A stretch of DNA of 64,000 nt from an uncultured Sphingomonadaceae bacterium (GTDB taxonomy: Bacteria > Pseudomonadota > Alphaproteobacteria > Sphingomonadales > Sphingomonadaceae): contig CAIQHF010000038.1 of assembly GCA_903871605.1 (NCBI GenBank), positions 86,519 to 150,518 on the forward strand, read 5' to 3'. Below are positions 42,638 through 52,111 of this stretch, one piece after another (position 1 is the first letter of the stretch; each line of letters opens with the position of its first letter). The position numbers and the translations under genes are program-made. The notes beneath the pieces are model-generated. The model made no database searches and was not told where the DNA came from. It saw nothing but the letters and a program-made list of their open reading frames with translations.

Positions 42638-44185
42638 TCAATGGGCCATGATCGGTTTGGCGTTCTTGGGGATCGGGCGAAGCAGCAGCGCGAGCGGCGT
42701 CACGCAGACGATGCCGACCGAGAGGATGAAGAAGAGGTCGGCGTAGGTCATCGTCAGCGCTTGCGCCTGGATCGAGGCGCCGAGCGACTGATAGGCGGTG
42801 TCCATACTGCCCAGCATCCTCGCCTGTCCCGACATATAGGTCTGCACGTCGACCGAATTGGCCGACAGCGTCTCCTCGATCCGGCGGCTGTGCAGCCAGA
42901 CCCGCTGGTCCTGAATCACGGCGACGCCGGCGAGTGCGAGGCTGCCGCCGAGATTGCGCGCGGTGTTGTACAGCCCCGAGGCGTCGCTCGCCTGATCGGG
43001 GCGGACCGAGCGGATCGACGCCTGGTTCATGAACATCGCCGAGAACACGGTGCCGAAGCCGCGCAGGATTTGTGAATCGGCAAACGCGCTGCCGGTCGAC
43101 AGGATGGTGAGATCGGTTTCCATATAGGCGCTGATCGCGAGCAAGGTCATCCCGAAGATCACCGCGACGCGCAGGTCGATCAGCCGCATCAGCCGCGGCA
43201 GGAACGGCACCATCGCCATCATCGGCAGACCCGAGAGCAGCACGATCTCGCCCGACTGGAGCGAATTATAGTCGGCGATCTGCGAGAGGAATTGCGGGAT
43301 CACATAGGAGGTGCCGTAGATCACCATGCCGATCACCGTCGTCATCGCGACGACCGCGCCAAAATGGCGGTCGCGCAACAGCGCGAGCCGGATCACCGGG
43401 CGGTTGGCGGTCAGCTGCCCGATCGCGAGCAGGATGAAGCCGACCGCCGAGACCACCGCCATCGTGCGAATGTCGGACGAGGCGAACCATTGCTCGCGCT
43501 CGCCCTCCTCGAGCACCACGGTGAGCCCACCCAGCCCCATGATCAGCCCGACGATGCCCAGCCAATCGGCCTGGCGGATCAGGTCGAAATCGGGCTTTTT
43601 GTGTGGCATCGCGACCGCGAGCAGCGTGATCAGCGTGATCCCGACGGGCAGGTTGATGAAGAAGGCATAATGCCAACTGACATTCTCGGTCAGCCAGCCG
43701 CCGAGCACCGGGCCGAAGATCGGCCCGAGAATGGCGGTCGCGCCGAACATCACGCTGCCGATCGGCTGCTGGTGGCGCGGGAGGCGCGTTGCGATGATCG
43801 TCATCGCGGTCGGGATCAGCGCGCCGCCGGTGAAGCCCTGGCCGACGCGGCCGACGATCATCATCGGCAGCGTCCCGGAGAAGCCGCACAGCATCGAGAA
43901 GCAGACGAAGCAGGTCGCCGCGATCAGCAGGAAGGTGCGCAGCCCGAGCAGCCGCTCGAGCCAGCCCGACAGCGGGATGATGATGATCTCGGCGACCAGA
44001 TAGGCGGTCGAGATCCAGGTGCCCTCGGTGCCGCTCGCGCCGATCTCGCCCTGGATGTTGGGCAGCGACGAGTTGACGATCGAAACGTCGAGCATCGCCA
44101 TCAGCGCACCGAGCGTCCCCGCCGCCACCGCCAGCCACGCCGCGGCGTCCGCGTTTTCGGGCTGGTCGGCCAAGGGCGCGCTCAT
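42638..44185 (-). CDS. emrB: EmrB/QacA-type DHA2 MFS drug efflux transporter
   Basis: A 515-residue protein with fourteen predicted membrane segments. It shows LDVSIVNSSLPNIQGEIGAS (motif D1), the antiporter region FLLIAATCFVCFSMLCGFSG, VGRVGQGFTGGALIPTAMTI and NLPVGITLI, typical of DHA2/EmrB. It exports hydrophobic compounds by proton antiport with the EmrA adaptor. It overlaps emrA by ATGA at 44182-44185 and is followed 1 bp later by the OMF gene. Confidence 0.95.
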   Translation of the reverse strand: MSAPLADQPENADAAAWLAVAAGTLGALMAMLDVSIVNSSLPNIQGEIGASGTEGTWISTAYLVAEIIIIPLSGWLERLLGLRTFLLIAATCFVCFSMLCGFSGTLPMMIVGRVGQGFTGGALIPTAMTIIATRLPRHQQPIGSVMFGATAILGPIFGPVLGGWLTENVSWHYAFFINLPVGITLITLLAVAMPHKKPDFDLIRQADWLGIVGLIMGLGGLTVVLEEGEREQWFASSDIRTMAVVSAVGFILLAIGQLTANRPVIRLALLRDRHFGAVVAMTTVIGMVIYGTSYVIPQFLSQIADYNSLQSGEIVLLSGLPMMAMVPFLPRLMRLIDLRVAVIFGMTLLAISAYMETDLTILSTGSAFADSQILRGFGTVFSAMFMNQASIRSVRPDQASDASGLYNTARNLGGSLALAGVAVIQDQRVWLHSRRIEETLSANSVDVQTYMSGQARMLGSMDTAYQSLGASIQAQALTMTYADLFFILSVGIVCVTPLALLLRPIPKNAKPIMAH

Positions 44186-45330
44186 CGGTGGGCCTTGTCC
44201 CGCGCGTCTTCCTGATCCCGGATGTGATCGAGATCCGCCTTCGCCGCATAGGTGTCGACGGTCACCGACAGCGACATGCCCGGCACCAGCACGCGACGCG
44301 CCTCGGGGCCGGCATCGATCGCGATGCGGACCGGAACGCGTTGCACGATCTTGGTGAAGTTGCCCGTCGCATTCTGCGGCGGCAGCAGCGAGAATTGCGC
44401 GCCGGTGCCGGGCGATATGCTCTCGACATGGCCGCGCAGCCTGACCCCCGACAGCGCATCGACGGCGATGTCGGCAGGCTGGCCCGGCCGCATCAGGCCG
44501 ACCTGCGTCTCCTTGAAATTGGCGCTGATATAGATTGCCTGGAGCGGAACGACGGACATCATCCGCAGCCCCGACTGGACGAACTGGCCGACGCGCACGC
44601 TCTTGTCGCCGACCCGCCCCGCGACCGATGCCCGGACGATCGCCGAGCCGAGATTGACGTTCGCGGCGGCGACCTGCGCCTGCGCCGCCTCGCCCTGCGC
44701 CTCGGCCTGTCGGACCTGCGCGCCGAGCGAGGCGACGCGGCGTTCGGCCTGCGTCAGCGCCGCGGCCTGCGCGTCCGCGGTCGCTGCCGCCTGCGCCGCC
44801 TGGTTGCGCAGCGAGCTTAGCTTCTCGCGCGTCTCGGCGCCGCTCGCGGCGAGCGGCGCGTAGCGCGCCACCTCGCCTGCCGCGAACGCGGCGGCGGCCC
44901 TGCTCGAGGCCAGCTGCGCACGCGCCTGCGCGATCGCGGCCTGCTGCTCGCTGATCCCGGCGCGGACATTGGCGGCATTCGCGCGCGCGACGTCCACCTG
45001 CGCATGATATTGCGCCGCCTGCGCGCCATAATCGCGGGAATCGATCCGCACGAGCGGCTGGCCGGCCGTCACGTCCTGGTTGTCGGCCACGAACACCTGC
45101 TCGACATAGCCCGAGATGCGCGGGCTGACGGTGACCGAGTCGGCGCGCAGATAGGCGTCGTTGGTGGCCTGGTAATACCGCCCGCGCGTCTCGTAGCGGA
45201 CGAACCAGATCAGGCCGACGATCACGACCGCAAGCAGAGCCACGAGCAGGATGCGCAGCGTCCTGCGGCTCAGCCGCGTGCGCTTCGGCGCGCTGTCTTC
45301 GGGTGACGGTGGATCGGCATCAGAGGCCAT
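44182..45330 (-). CDS. emrA: EmrA-type membrane fusion protein (HlyD family)
   Basis: A 382-residue adaptor. It has one N-terminal membrane helix (ILLVALLAVVIVGLIWFV), the lipoyl/barrel start RADSVTVSPRISGYVEQVFVADNQDV, a long Ala/Gln-rich coiled-coil hairpin (about residues 100-220) and the beta barrel with ASVAGRVGDKSVRVGQFVQSG. It bridges EmrB to the outer-membrane factor. It is the first gene of the emrA-emrB-OMF operon, divergent from the MarR gene. Confidence 0.95.
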   Translation of the reverse strand: MASDADPPSPEDSAPKRTRLSRRTLRILLVALLAVVIVGLIWFVRYETRGRYYQATNDAYLRADSVTVSPRISGYVEQVFVADNQDVTAGQPLVRIDSRDYGAQAAQYHAQVDVARANAANVRAGISEQQAAIAQARAQLASSRAAAAFAAGEVARYAPLAASGAETREKLSSLRNQAAQAAATADAQAAALTQAERRVASLGAQVRQAEAQGEAAQAQVAAANVNLGSAIVRASVAGRVGDKSVRVGQFVQSGLRMMSVVPLQAIYISANFKETQVGLMRPGQPADIAVDALSGVRLRGHVESISPGTGAQFSLLPPQNATGNFTKIVQRVPVRIAIDAGPEARRVLVPGMSLSVTVDTYAAKADLDHIRDQEDARDKAHR

Positions 45331-45376
45331 GCGGCAGCAACCTTGGTATCACGACGAAACGCGCGAAAGCCCGCCG

Positions 45377-45392
45377 TTGCCAGTTGGGGCAA
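45377..45392. promoter_or_regulatory. Candidate MarR operator between emrA and marR-type gene
   Basis: TTGCC-AGTTGG-GGCAA is a 5-bp inverted repeat with a 6-bp centre. It lies directly before the regulator ATG at 45396 and about 50 bp upstream of emrA, so one bound dimer could cover both divergent starts. Confidence 0.4.
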
Positions 45393-45395
45393 GAT

Positions 45396-45863
45396 ATGGC
45401 AAGCCCGCTTATTGTGGACCCTCAACATAAGATCATGCGCCAGCGTGCGACCGACATGCTGCGCGATTTCTATCTGCGCTCGCACCGTGCGATCGATCGC
45501 ATCATGGCGGGGGAGGGCGCGTCCTATGCGCGCGCGCGCCTGCTGATGCATGTCGCGCGCGAAGGGCCGTTGCGCTCGGTCGAGATAGCCAGCTCGTTCG
45601 GGCAGGCGCCGCGCACGGTCACCGAGGCGATCGACGGGCTGGAGCGCGACGGCCTCGTCCGCCGCACCGCCGATCCGAGCGACCGCCGCGCCAAGCTGAT
45701 CTCGATCACCGACGCCGGACGCGCCGCGATCGAGGGCGCCGAGGCGTCGAAGCAGGCCTATATCGACACGGTGTTCGGCGCGCTTAGCCCCGAGGAATGC
45801 GGCGAGATCGTCCGCTTGATCGGCAAGCTCAACGATCGGCTGCGCGAGCAGCTGCCCGGCTGA
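45396..45863 (+). CDS. MarR family transcriptional regulator
   Basis: A 155-residue winged-helix regulator. ARARLLMHVAREGPLRSVEIAS and FGQAPRTVTEAIDGLERDGLVRR form the helix-turn-helix, and TADPSDRRAKLISITDAG is the wing. The C-terminal helices dimerise. I chose ATG 45396 (MASPLIVDPQ). The earlier in-frame ATG at 45303 would start inside emrA and add 31 residues unlike the family. It probably represses the divergent emrAB-OMF operon and is relieved by a pump substrate. Confidence 0.9.
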   Translation: MASPLIVDPQHKIMRQRATDMLRDFYLRSHRAIDRIMAGEGASYARARLLMHVAREGPLRSVEIASSFGQAPRTVTEAIDGLERDGLVRRTADPSDRRAKLISITDAGRAAIEGAEASKQAYIDTVFGALSPEECGEIVRLIGKLNDRLREQLPG

Positions 45864-45878
45864 TCCGCCCCGATCAGC
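45859..45878. terminator. Hairpin spanning the convergent stops of marR-type gene and lipoprotein gene
   Basis: GCTGATC-CGCCCC-GATCAGC has a perfect 7-bp stem and covers both stop codons (45863 and 45874). There is no T tract, so a role as a bidirectional terminator is only plausible. Confidence 0.35.
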
Positions 45879-47343
45879 TCATCGGGACGCCGTCGCCGAT
45901 CATCGCGCGGCAGCCGCTTCCGGCGTCGCCCGTCGCGAAATCGGGGTGCAGTGCCGCCATTTGGGGCAGCCGCTCGATCATCGCCCGGATGACCAGCGCG
46001 GCATCGAGCGTGTTCAACCCGTTCGCCTCGAGCGCGACCAGCCCCGATGCGCAGAAGCTTGCATAGTCGGCGGGCTTGCGCGTCGACAGCGCGACGAACG
46101 AGGTGAACCACGGCTGCGCCAGCACATAGGCCTGAACCGTCGTCTCGCTGGAGAGGTTGAACGACAGGATCTGCGCGTCGCTGACCGTCCTTGCGATCAG
46201 CGCGCGCTCGGCGGCGAGCTTTGTCGCACCCGCCTGCCACAGCGATTCATCCAGGCCGGTCGGGGTGTCGTCGCAGATATCCTTGGAATCGAAGACCGAG
46301 AGACGCGGGCAGGCGAAGAACAGCCGCCAGGTGCCGACGGGTTGATCGACCACACCCTTGAGATCGCCCTCGCTGCCGCACAGATGCGTGTCGGCGGTGC
46401 CGGTCGCATGGACGAACGGCGCGCAGCCGGTGATCTCCAGCGCGCTGGCCGGCGACCAGCCCGCCGCCAGCCGCCCCATCTCGATGTCTTCCGATATGCT
46501 TTCCGACAGCAGCGACGAGATCGCGCTGTCGATCGCGGCGGCGGTATTGTCGGTCGCGGGCTTGGAGAGCGTCGTCAACAGCGTCGATGTCGGCGCCGCG
46601 ATCTTGACCGCCGTGGTGAGCGCGCTGACCGCCAGCGCCGCGCCCTGGCTCTTCACGTCGGACGAGACCTTGGCGGAGACGTGCAGCGTCAGCCCGGTGT
46701 TCGCGCTCAACCGGAACAGCGGCGATTCGACCGACGAGGCGGTGAACAGCGTGTCCCAGGTGTTGCCGAGCTGGCGGCCGCTGGCATGGGTGATCGAGAA
46801 CAGCGGGATCGCGATGGTCAGCCCGGGATCGCGCAGCGTGATGTTCGCGACGGTCGTGACGGTATCCGTCCGCGTCGAGAGGATCGCTGCCCAAGATCTC
46901 TTCTCCGCGACATAGTCCCGCCGGGGCATTCCGGCATTGGATCCCGTCGTGCCCTCGGGAAGGTCCGACGCCACGATGATCCGCGTGTAAAGATCGGCCA
47001 GCGAATGTGCCGCGGGTGCGTTGGTCCAGTCGAGCGCGTCGATCCCGATGTAGCGGACCAGCTCGATCTGTGGCGCGCCATTGGCCGGTGCGGTCTGCGC
47101 CGTGCGGATGGCAGGCGGGCGCGGCGCCCCGCGTACGGGGGGCGGCGCGACCGCCATCGGTGGGGCCCCGCCACCGCTCGGGTTTATCGCCTCCACCGGC
47201 GTACTCGCCGACCCGCGTATGTCGGCAAGCCCCTTGATCTCGGCAAGGTCCGCGAACGGCGCCTTCTGTTGCATCGCGCAGCCCGCGAGCGCCGCAAGCA
47301 AAATGGTCGCGACGATCCGCCTGCAGAGTGCCGAGTTCCTCAC
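45874..47343 (-). CDS. Hypothetical lipoprotein, 489 aa
   Basis: I do not recognise a domain. The N terminus is a clear lipoprotein signal (RRIVATILLAALAGCAMQ) with Cys near 22. A low-complexity Pro/Ala linker follows to about residue 95 (APPPVRGAPRPPA). The remainder looks like a mixed alpha/beta periplasmic domain with several Cys (GCAPF, HLCGSE, FACPRL, DICDD, SFCAS, SGCRAM) that could form disulfides. The start is GTG at 47343, preceded by GGGGGTAGGA. It is a single gene between the convergent MarR gene and a LysR gene. No partner suggests its role; an anchored periplasmic function is all that can be inferred. Confidence 0.8.
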   Translation of the reverse strand: MRNSALCRRIVATILLAALAGCAMQQKAPFADLAEIKGLADIRGSASTPVEAINPSGGGAPPMAVAPPPVRGAPRPPAIRTAQTAPANGAPQIELVRYIGIDALDWTNAPAAHSLADLYTRIIVASDLPEGTTGSNAGMPRRDYVAEKRSWAAILSTRTDTVTTVANITLRDPGLTIAIPLFSITHASGRQLGNTWDTLFTASSVESPLFRLSANTGLTLHVSAKVSSDVKSQGAALAVSALTTAVKIAAPTSTLLTTLSKPATDNTAAAIDSAISSLLSESISEDIEMGRLAAGWSPASALEITGCAPFVHATGTADTHLCGSEGDLKGVVDQPVGTWRLFFACPRLSVFDSKDICDDTPTGLDESLWQAGATKLAAERALIARTVSDAQILSFNLSSETTVQAYVLAQPWFTSFVALSTRKPADYASFCASGLVALEANGLNTLDAALVIRAMIERLPQMAALHPDFATGDAGSGCRAMIGDGVPMS

Positions 47344-47563
47344 ATCCTACCCCCGCCGGACGAAAGATCGATCCAGTCATCTGCAAGACACGCGCACGAT
47401 CACGATCGGTCTCGTAGCAAAATCGTTTCGGTACCATGCTCGAGGATCTTTATCGGTACAAGCTGCAACCGGCTCGATGGTGGAGGCGAAGCTCCATATC
47501 GGATCGACATCTCGGCGACGACTTGGCGCTGGCGCGTGCGGAGAACGCGAATCCGGGTCGCGC

Positions 47564-48478
47564 CTATCGTGTCGCCTCGGCCGTCTTGCCGCCCGCCTCG
47601 CCAAACCGTTCGAGCAGCCAGGCCGCGGCGGGGCCGGGCGGCGAGTCGCTGCGGTAGATCCCGTCGAAGGGATAGGTGATCCCGCCATGATCGGGCATGT
47701 CGAGCCGTACCAGCGTACCCGCGGCGAGATCGGGTTCGATCAGCGGCATCGGCATATAGCCCCAGCCGATCCCCTCGCGCAGCAGCTGATGCTTGGCACC
47801 GAGATCGGCGAGCCGCCAGGTCCGGTCGCTGACCACCGAGAAATCGCGTCCCGCGGTCAGCGGCGAGCGATCGGTGAGGACGAGCTGGATATGCTCGCGC
47901 CCGGCGCCCGGCACCATACGGCCGCGCGCGAGCGGATGATCGGGCGCGGCGACGGGGATCATCGGCACCGAGCCGAGCGCGATATGCTCGATCCCGTCGA
48001 GATCGGCGACCTGCGGGCCCGAAATGCCGATCGCGGCGCGCCTGTCGAACACCAGCCCCGCGACCGCGCCCAGCGCCTCGACGTGCAGCCGCAGCGTCAC
48101 GGTCGGGAATTGGCGGCTGAACGCGGTCAGCGTCGCGCCCAGCCACGCGCTCGGCCACATGACGTCGACGACGACGCTGACCTCGGGTTCGAGCCCGCGC
48201 AGCAGTCCCGTCACCTTGGCGCGCAAGCCGTCCATGCCGTGCGCGATCGCATGCGCCTCGGCGAGCACCGAGCGCCCCGCCGCGGTCAGGATCGGCTTGC
48301 GCGTGCCCTCGCGGTCGAACAGCAGCAGGCCGAGCTGTGCCTCGAGATTGGCGATGCCGTAGCTGATCACCGAGGTCGCGCGGTTGAGCTGCCGCCCGGC
48401 GGCGGCGAAGCTGCCCGTCTCGACGACGGCGAGAAAAATGCGCAGCTGGTCGTAGGTCGGCGTACCGGGGTTGGTCAT
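47564..48478 (-). CDS. LysR family transcriptional regulator
   Basis: A 304-residue LysR protein with an N-terminal winged helix (DQLRIFLAVVETGSFAAAGR, QLNRATSVISYGIANLEAQL) and an effector domain from about residue 92. It is divergent from the XRE regulator gene (start 48579) across 100 bp. No metabolic gene lies beside it, so the regulon cannot be read from context. Confidence 0.9.
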   Translation of the reverse strand: MTNPGTPTYDQLRIFLAVVETGSFAAAGRQLNRATSVISYGIANLEAQLGLLLFDREGTRKPILTAAGRSVLAEAHAIAHGMDGLRAKVTGLLRGLEPEVSVVVDVMWPSAWLGATLTAFSRQFPTVTLRLHVEALGAVAGLVFDRRAAIGISGPQVADLDGIEHIALGSVPMIPVAAPDHPLARGRMVPGAGREHIQLVLTDRSPLTAGRDFSVVSDRTWRLADLGAKHQLLREGIGWGYMPMPLIEPDLAAGTLVRLDMPDHGGITYPFDGIYRSDSPPGPAAAWLLERFGEAGGKTAEATR

Positions 48479-48535
48479 AGGGGTGCTCGCACGGTTCGCG
48501 CCAGCCTATCGGACGGATCGGGCGAGCGGAACAGC

Positions 48536-48567
48536 GCTGTGACTTGTTTTTGATGTCATGCTGTGAC
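48536..48567. promoter_or_regulatory. Direct repeat GCTGTGAC before the XRE regulator
   Basis: GCTGTGAC occurs at 48536-48543 and again at 48560-48567, 24 bp apart and immediately upstream of the XRE start at 48579. Such spacing would place both on one DNA face; autoregulation is possible. Confidence 0.3.
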
Positions 48568-48578
48568 AACCGACGATT

Positions 48579-49979
48579 ATGACAACCCCCGCCGACCGCA
48601 AACTCTATCTCGGGCCGCGGCTGCGCGTGCTGCGCCGCGAGCTCGGGCTCAACCAGACGCGGATGGCGGAGGAGCTTGGCGTGTCGCCCAGCTATCTCAA
48701 CCATCTCGAGCGCAACCAGCGTCCGCTGACCGCGCAGATGCTGCTCCGCCTCGCCAACACCTATGACATCGACATGCGCGATTTCGTCGCGGGTGCCAAC
48801 GAGGCGGCGGCGAGCGACCTGCACGAGATCTTCGCCGACGGGCTGGTGCGCGACATCGGCATCCCGCGCCACGAGGTGCTGGAGGTCGCCGAAAATTATC
48901 CGAGCGTCGCCGAGGCGGTGGCGCGGCTTTACCGCGCGCTGGGCGACCTCAGGCGGATGCCCGATCGGATCGAGCAGCTGGGCGCGGCGTCGCCGGCGAT
49001 GGCCTCGCCACTCGACTGGCTGCGCGACCATCTCGATCAGCGGCGCAATCATCTGCCCGAGCTCGATAGCGCGGCCGAAGCCGTGTCGCTCGAACTCGGC
49101 GCCGGCCCCGATGCGCTGCGCGAGGCGATGCTCGCGCGGCTGGGCGAGCGCTACGGCGTCGTGGTGCGCGTGATGCCCGAGGACGTGCTGCCGGGCAGCC
49201 TGCGCCACTACGACTTCCACCGCCGCCGGCTGATGCTGTCCGAGCGGCTGCCGGCCGAGAGCCGGCTGTTCGCGATCGCCTACCAGCTCGCTATGCACGC
49301 GCTGGCCAAGCCGATCGCGGATGCGATCGCGCGCGCGGCGCCGCCCGACGACGAGGCGGCGGGGCTGGCCAAGATCGCCTTCGCCAATTACGCCGCCGCC
49401 GCGATCATCATGCCCTATGCGCGCTTCGCCGAGGCGGCGCTCGCGACGCGGCACGACGTCGATCTGCTCGCCGCGCGCTTCGGCGTCTCCTACGAGCAGG
49501 TCGCGCACCGGCTGACCACGCTGGGACGCCAGGGCGCGCGCGGCATCCCCTTCTTCCTGCTCAAGCTCGATGCGGCGGGCAATGTCGCCAAGCGCTTCGC
49601 CGGCGAGTCGATGCCGATCGCGCGCTTCGGTGGCCACTGCCCGCGCTGGGGCGTGCAGCGCGCGTTCCGCCTGCCGGGCGAGACGATCGCGGCGCTGGTC
49701 GAGGCGCCCGACGCGCAGCGCTACGTCACCTTCGCGCGCGCTTTTCCACGTACTGCCGCGCCCGGGCAGGTGATGATCGTTCTCGGTTGCGAAGACAAGC
49801 ATGGCGCGGCGATCTGCGCGGCGGACGGGCTTGGCGCCGCGCCGATCCCGATCGGCCCCGCCTGTCCTTTGTGCGAGCGCCGCGACTGCCCCGAGCGCGC
49901 GCTGCCCCCGGTGATGCGTGCGCTCGACCTCAACCAATATCAGCGCCCGATCGCGCCCTATCCGTTCAGGGCAACGTAG
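48579..49979 (+). CDS. ScfR-like regulator: XRE HTH plus degenerate ImmA/IrrE and C-terminal zinc-type domain
   Basis: A 466-residue protein of the 'short-chain fatty acyl regulator' class. An XRE helix-turn-helix occupies residues about 10-70 (LRRELGLNQTRMAEELGVSP, SYLNHLERNQRPL). An ImmA/IrrE-like middle follows, where the peptidase HExxH is not present (FAIAYQLAMHALAKP). The C-terminal domain contains GHCPRWGVQRAFR and a Cys cluster CPLCERRDCPE, likely a metal site. Relatives control propionate, acetate or glyoxylate metabolism in response to acyl-CoA. The target here is unknown; no prp or ace genes are in the window. A LysR gene is divergent. Confidence 0.88.
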   Translation: MTTPADRKLYLGPRLRVLRRELGLNQTRMAEELGVSPSYLNHLERNQRPLTAQMLLRLANTYDIDMRDFVAGANEAAASDLHEIFADGLVRDIGIPRHEVLEVAENYPSVAEAVARLYRALGDLRRMPDRIEQLGAASPAMASPLDWLRDHLDQRRNHLPELDSAAEAVSLELGAGPDALREAMLARLGERYGVVVRVMPEDVLPGSLRHYDFHRRRLMLSERLPAESRLFAIAYQLAMHALAKPIADAIARAAPPDDEAAGLAKIAFANYAAAAIIMPYARFAEAALATRHDVDLLAARFGVSYEQVAHRLTTLGRQGARGIPFFLLKLDAAGNVAKRFAGESMPIARFGGHCPRWGVQRAFRLPGETIAALVEAPDAQRYVTFARAFPRTAAPGQVMIVLGCEDKHGAAICAADGLGAAPIPIGPACPLCERRDCPERALPPVMRALDLNQYQRPIAPYPFRAT

Positions 49980-50012
49980 ACGCGCGGCGCCGGCCTCTCA
50001 AACCCGTTCGCA

Positions 50013-50067
50013 CTGAGCGACGTCGAAGTGCAGCCACCGCCGACGCATCGCCTTCGACTGCGCTCAG
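50013..50067. repeat. Imperfect inverted repeat between convergent regulator and OPT genes
   Basis: CTGAGCGACGTCGAAG (50013-50028) pairs with CTTCGACTGCGCTCAG (50052-50067) at 14 of 16 positions. This is a common dispersed palindrome in sphingomonads and may serve as a bidirectional terminator for the convergent genes. Confidence 0.55.
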
Positions 50068-50112
50068 GCCGCACGGAAGTGGGGATGGTGCGAAGGCCGA
50101 TTGCTCCGGTCG

Positions 50113-52065
50113 TCAAACCGCCCCGATCCGCGCGCCCAATGTCGTCGCGCGGCGATAGGCGAGCGCCAGCAGCACCGCGAACAGCAGCGATCCGCCGGTC
50201 GCCGCGATCGTCTGGAATTCGTCGCCGACGACAGCGAGCGGCTTGGGAAGCCCCGTGATCGAAATCGGGATTGCATGGATCACCCCGAAGATGCTCTCGC
50301 CGACGATCAACCCCGAGGCCATCAACACCCCGATCCGCCGCGTCGCCTCGTCGACGTTGCGCTGCTCCCAGGCGTGGCCGACCAGCGCGCCGACGACCAT
50401 CGGCAAGGTCAGCGACATCGGCAGGTAGATCGCCATGCCGACGCCGAGCGGCGGCAGCCGCATCCGTCCGCTGCGGCCGAGCCAGCCGTCGAGCGCGATC
50501 AGCGCGGCGCCGACCGCGACCCCGAATCCGATCAGATTCCAGTCGAGATCATTCGCCAGCACACCCTTGGCGAGCGCGCTGATCAGCAGCGCCTGCGGCG
50601 CGGGCAGCGGCTGCGGGTGCGCAAGCGACGGCTCGCCGAAGCCATAGGCCTGGCCGAGCAGGTTGAGCACCGGCGGGATCGTCAGCGCCCCCGCGACAAC
50701 GCCGATCATGAGCGCGACCTGCTGCTTCCACGGCGTCGCGCCGACGAGCTGGCCGGTCTTGAGATCCTGGAGATTGTCGTTGGCGATCGTCGCCGCGGAG
50801 AAGACGATCGCGGTGGCGAATAGCGCGAAGGCGACGAGATGCGGCGCGGTCGCCGCGGTCGGCCCGACGAACAGCGCGAGCAGCAATGCGGCGGCGAGGA
50901 TGGCGAGGATGCCGACGCCCGAGATCGGGCTGTTCGACGAGCCGACCAGCCCCGCCATATAGCCGCAGACCGAGGCGGTGATGATCCCCGCGATATAGAC
51001 GAACAGCGTCCCGCCGATTGCCAGCGGCGCGGCCAGCGACGCGAGCGGCCCGCTTCCGGCGAAATGCGCGAGCAGCCATGCGATCGGCAGGATCAGCGCG
51101 CCGCAGATCGCGCCGACGATCGCGACCGGCATGTCGCGCTCCTCGACCGGCAGGTCCGCGCCGCCCGGCAGCGCGCGGGCCTTCGACGAGGCCGCGGCGT
51201 CGGCGAGGCCCCTGGCGATCGGCGCGATCAGCTTGGCGAGCGTCCACAGCGCCGCGGCGCCGATCACGCCCGCGCCGATGAAACGCACCTCGTGCTTCCA
51301 GACGTCGGGCGCGGCGGCGAGGACGTCGACCGGGCCGAGGTGGAGCAGGACGAGCACGGGCGTCGCGACGCCGAATCCGAGCACCAGCCCGCACAGCATC
51401 GCGATCCCGACCGACAGGCCGATCAGATGGCCGACGCCGAGCAGCGCGAACGACAGGCTGAAGCTGATATTGGTCGCGGTCGGGCCGACGCGGAACCAGC
51501 CGCCGGCCTCCTCGGCCGCCAGCCGCATCGCGGCGAGCAGCGCGAAACCCGCCGAGACCAGGCTGCCGAACAGCAAGGCGGCGAGCCCGGCGCCGCTCTC
51601 CTCGACGCCCGCGCTGCCCGCCTCGGCGCTGCCGACCTTGAGCACTTCGGCGGCGGCGCAGCCCTCGGGGAAGGGCAGGTCGGAGCCGGTGACCAGCGCG
51701 CGGCGCAGCGGGATCGAGAACATCACGCCAAGCAGCCCGCCCGTCGCGCAAATCAGGAAGCTCTGCCAGAACGGGAAGTCGGCCCACCAGCCGACCATCA
51801 CCAGCCCGGGCAGCACGAAGATGATCGAGGCGAGCGTGCCTGCCGCGGAAGCGACGGTCTGCACGATGTTGTTGCGCAGGATTCCCGAGCGTCCGAGCGC
51901 CTTGAGCACCGCCATCGAGATCACCGCGGCGGGGATCGATGTCGCGAAGGTGAGGCCGACGCGCAGGCCGAGGAACACGTTGGCGGCGGTGAACACCAGC
52001 GTGAGCAGCACGCCGAGCAGCAGCGCGCCGAAGGTCAGCTCGTTTTCGGTGGTCGTCCGCTGCAT
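50113..52065 (-). CDS. OPT family oligopeptide transporter
   Basis: A 650-residue membrane protein with many hydrophobic segments. OPT markers are the N-terminal ELTFGALLLGVLLTLVFTAANVFLGLRVGLTFATSIPAAV, RNNIVQTVASAAGTLASI, PFPEGCAAAEVLKVG, and the later DLKTGQLVGATPWKQQVALM. It takes up oligopeptides or metal chelates by proton symport. I chose ATG at 52065, preceded by GAGGGG; a TTG at 52086 would add seven residues. It is monocistronic, with repeats on both sides. Confidence 0.92.
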   Translation of the reverse strand: MQRTTTENELTFGALLLGVLLTLVFTAANVFLGLRVGLTFATSIPAAVISMAVLKALGRSGILRNNIVQTVASAAGTLASIIFVLPGLVMVGWWADFPFWQSFLICATGGLLGVMFSIPLRRALVTGSDLPFPEGCAAAEVLKVGSAEAGSAGVEESGAGLAALLFGSLVSAGFALLAAMRLAAEEAGGWFRVGPTATNISFSLSFALLGVGHLIGLSVGIAMLCGLVLGFGVATPVLVLLHLGPVDVLAAAPDVWKHEVRFIGAGVIGAAALWTLAKLIAPIARGLADAAASSKARALPGGADLPVEERDMPVAIVGAICGALILPIAWLLAHFAGSGPLASLAAPLAIGGTLFVYIAGIITASVCGYMAGLVGSSNSPISGVGILAILAAALLLALFVGPTAATAPHLVAFALFATAIVFSAATIANDNLQDLKTGQLVGATPWKQQVALMIGVVAGALTIPPVLNLLGQAYGFGEPSLAHPQPLPAPQALLISALAKGVLANDLDWNLIGFGVAVGAALIALDGWLGRSGRMRLPPLGVGMAIYLPMSLTLPMVVGALVGHAWEQRNVDEATRRIGVLMASGLIVGESIFGVIHAIPISITGLPKPLAVVGDEFQTIAATGGSLLFAVLLALAYRRATTLGARIGAV

Positions 52066-52111
52066 CTGTGCCCCTCGCTCGCTCAAGTCCCGAGCGTTAC
52101 CGCGCCTTTCC

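Noticed and set aside
47400..49937. 845-residue minus-strand frame across the LysR and XRE genes
   Set aside because: It is out of frame with the real LysR gene and antisense to the XRE gene, with no domain-like segments.
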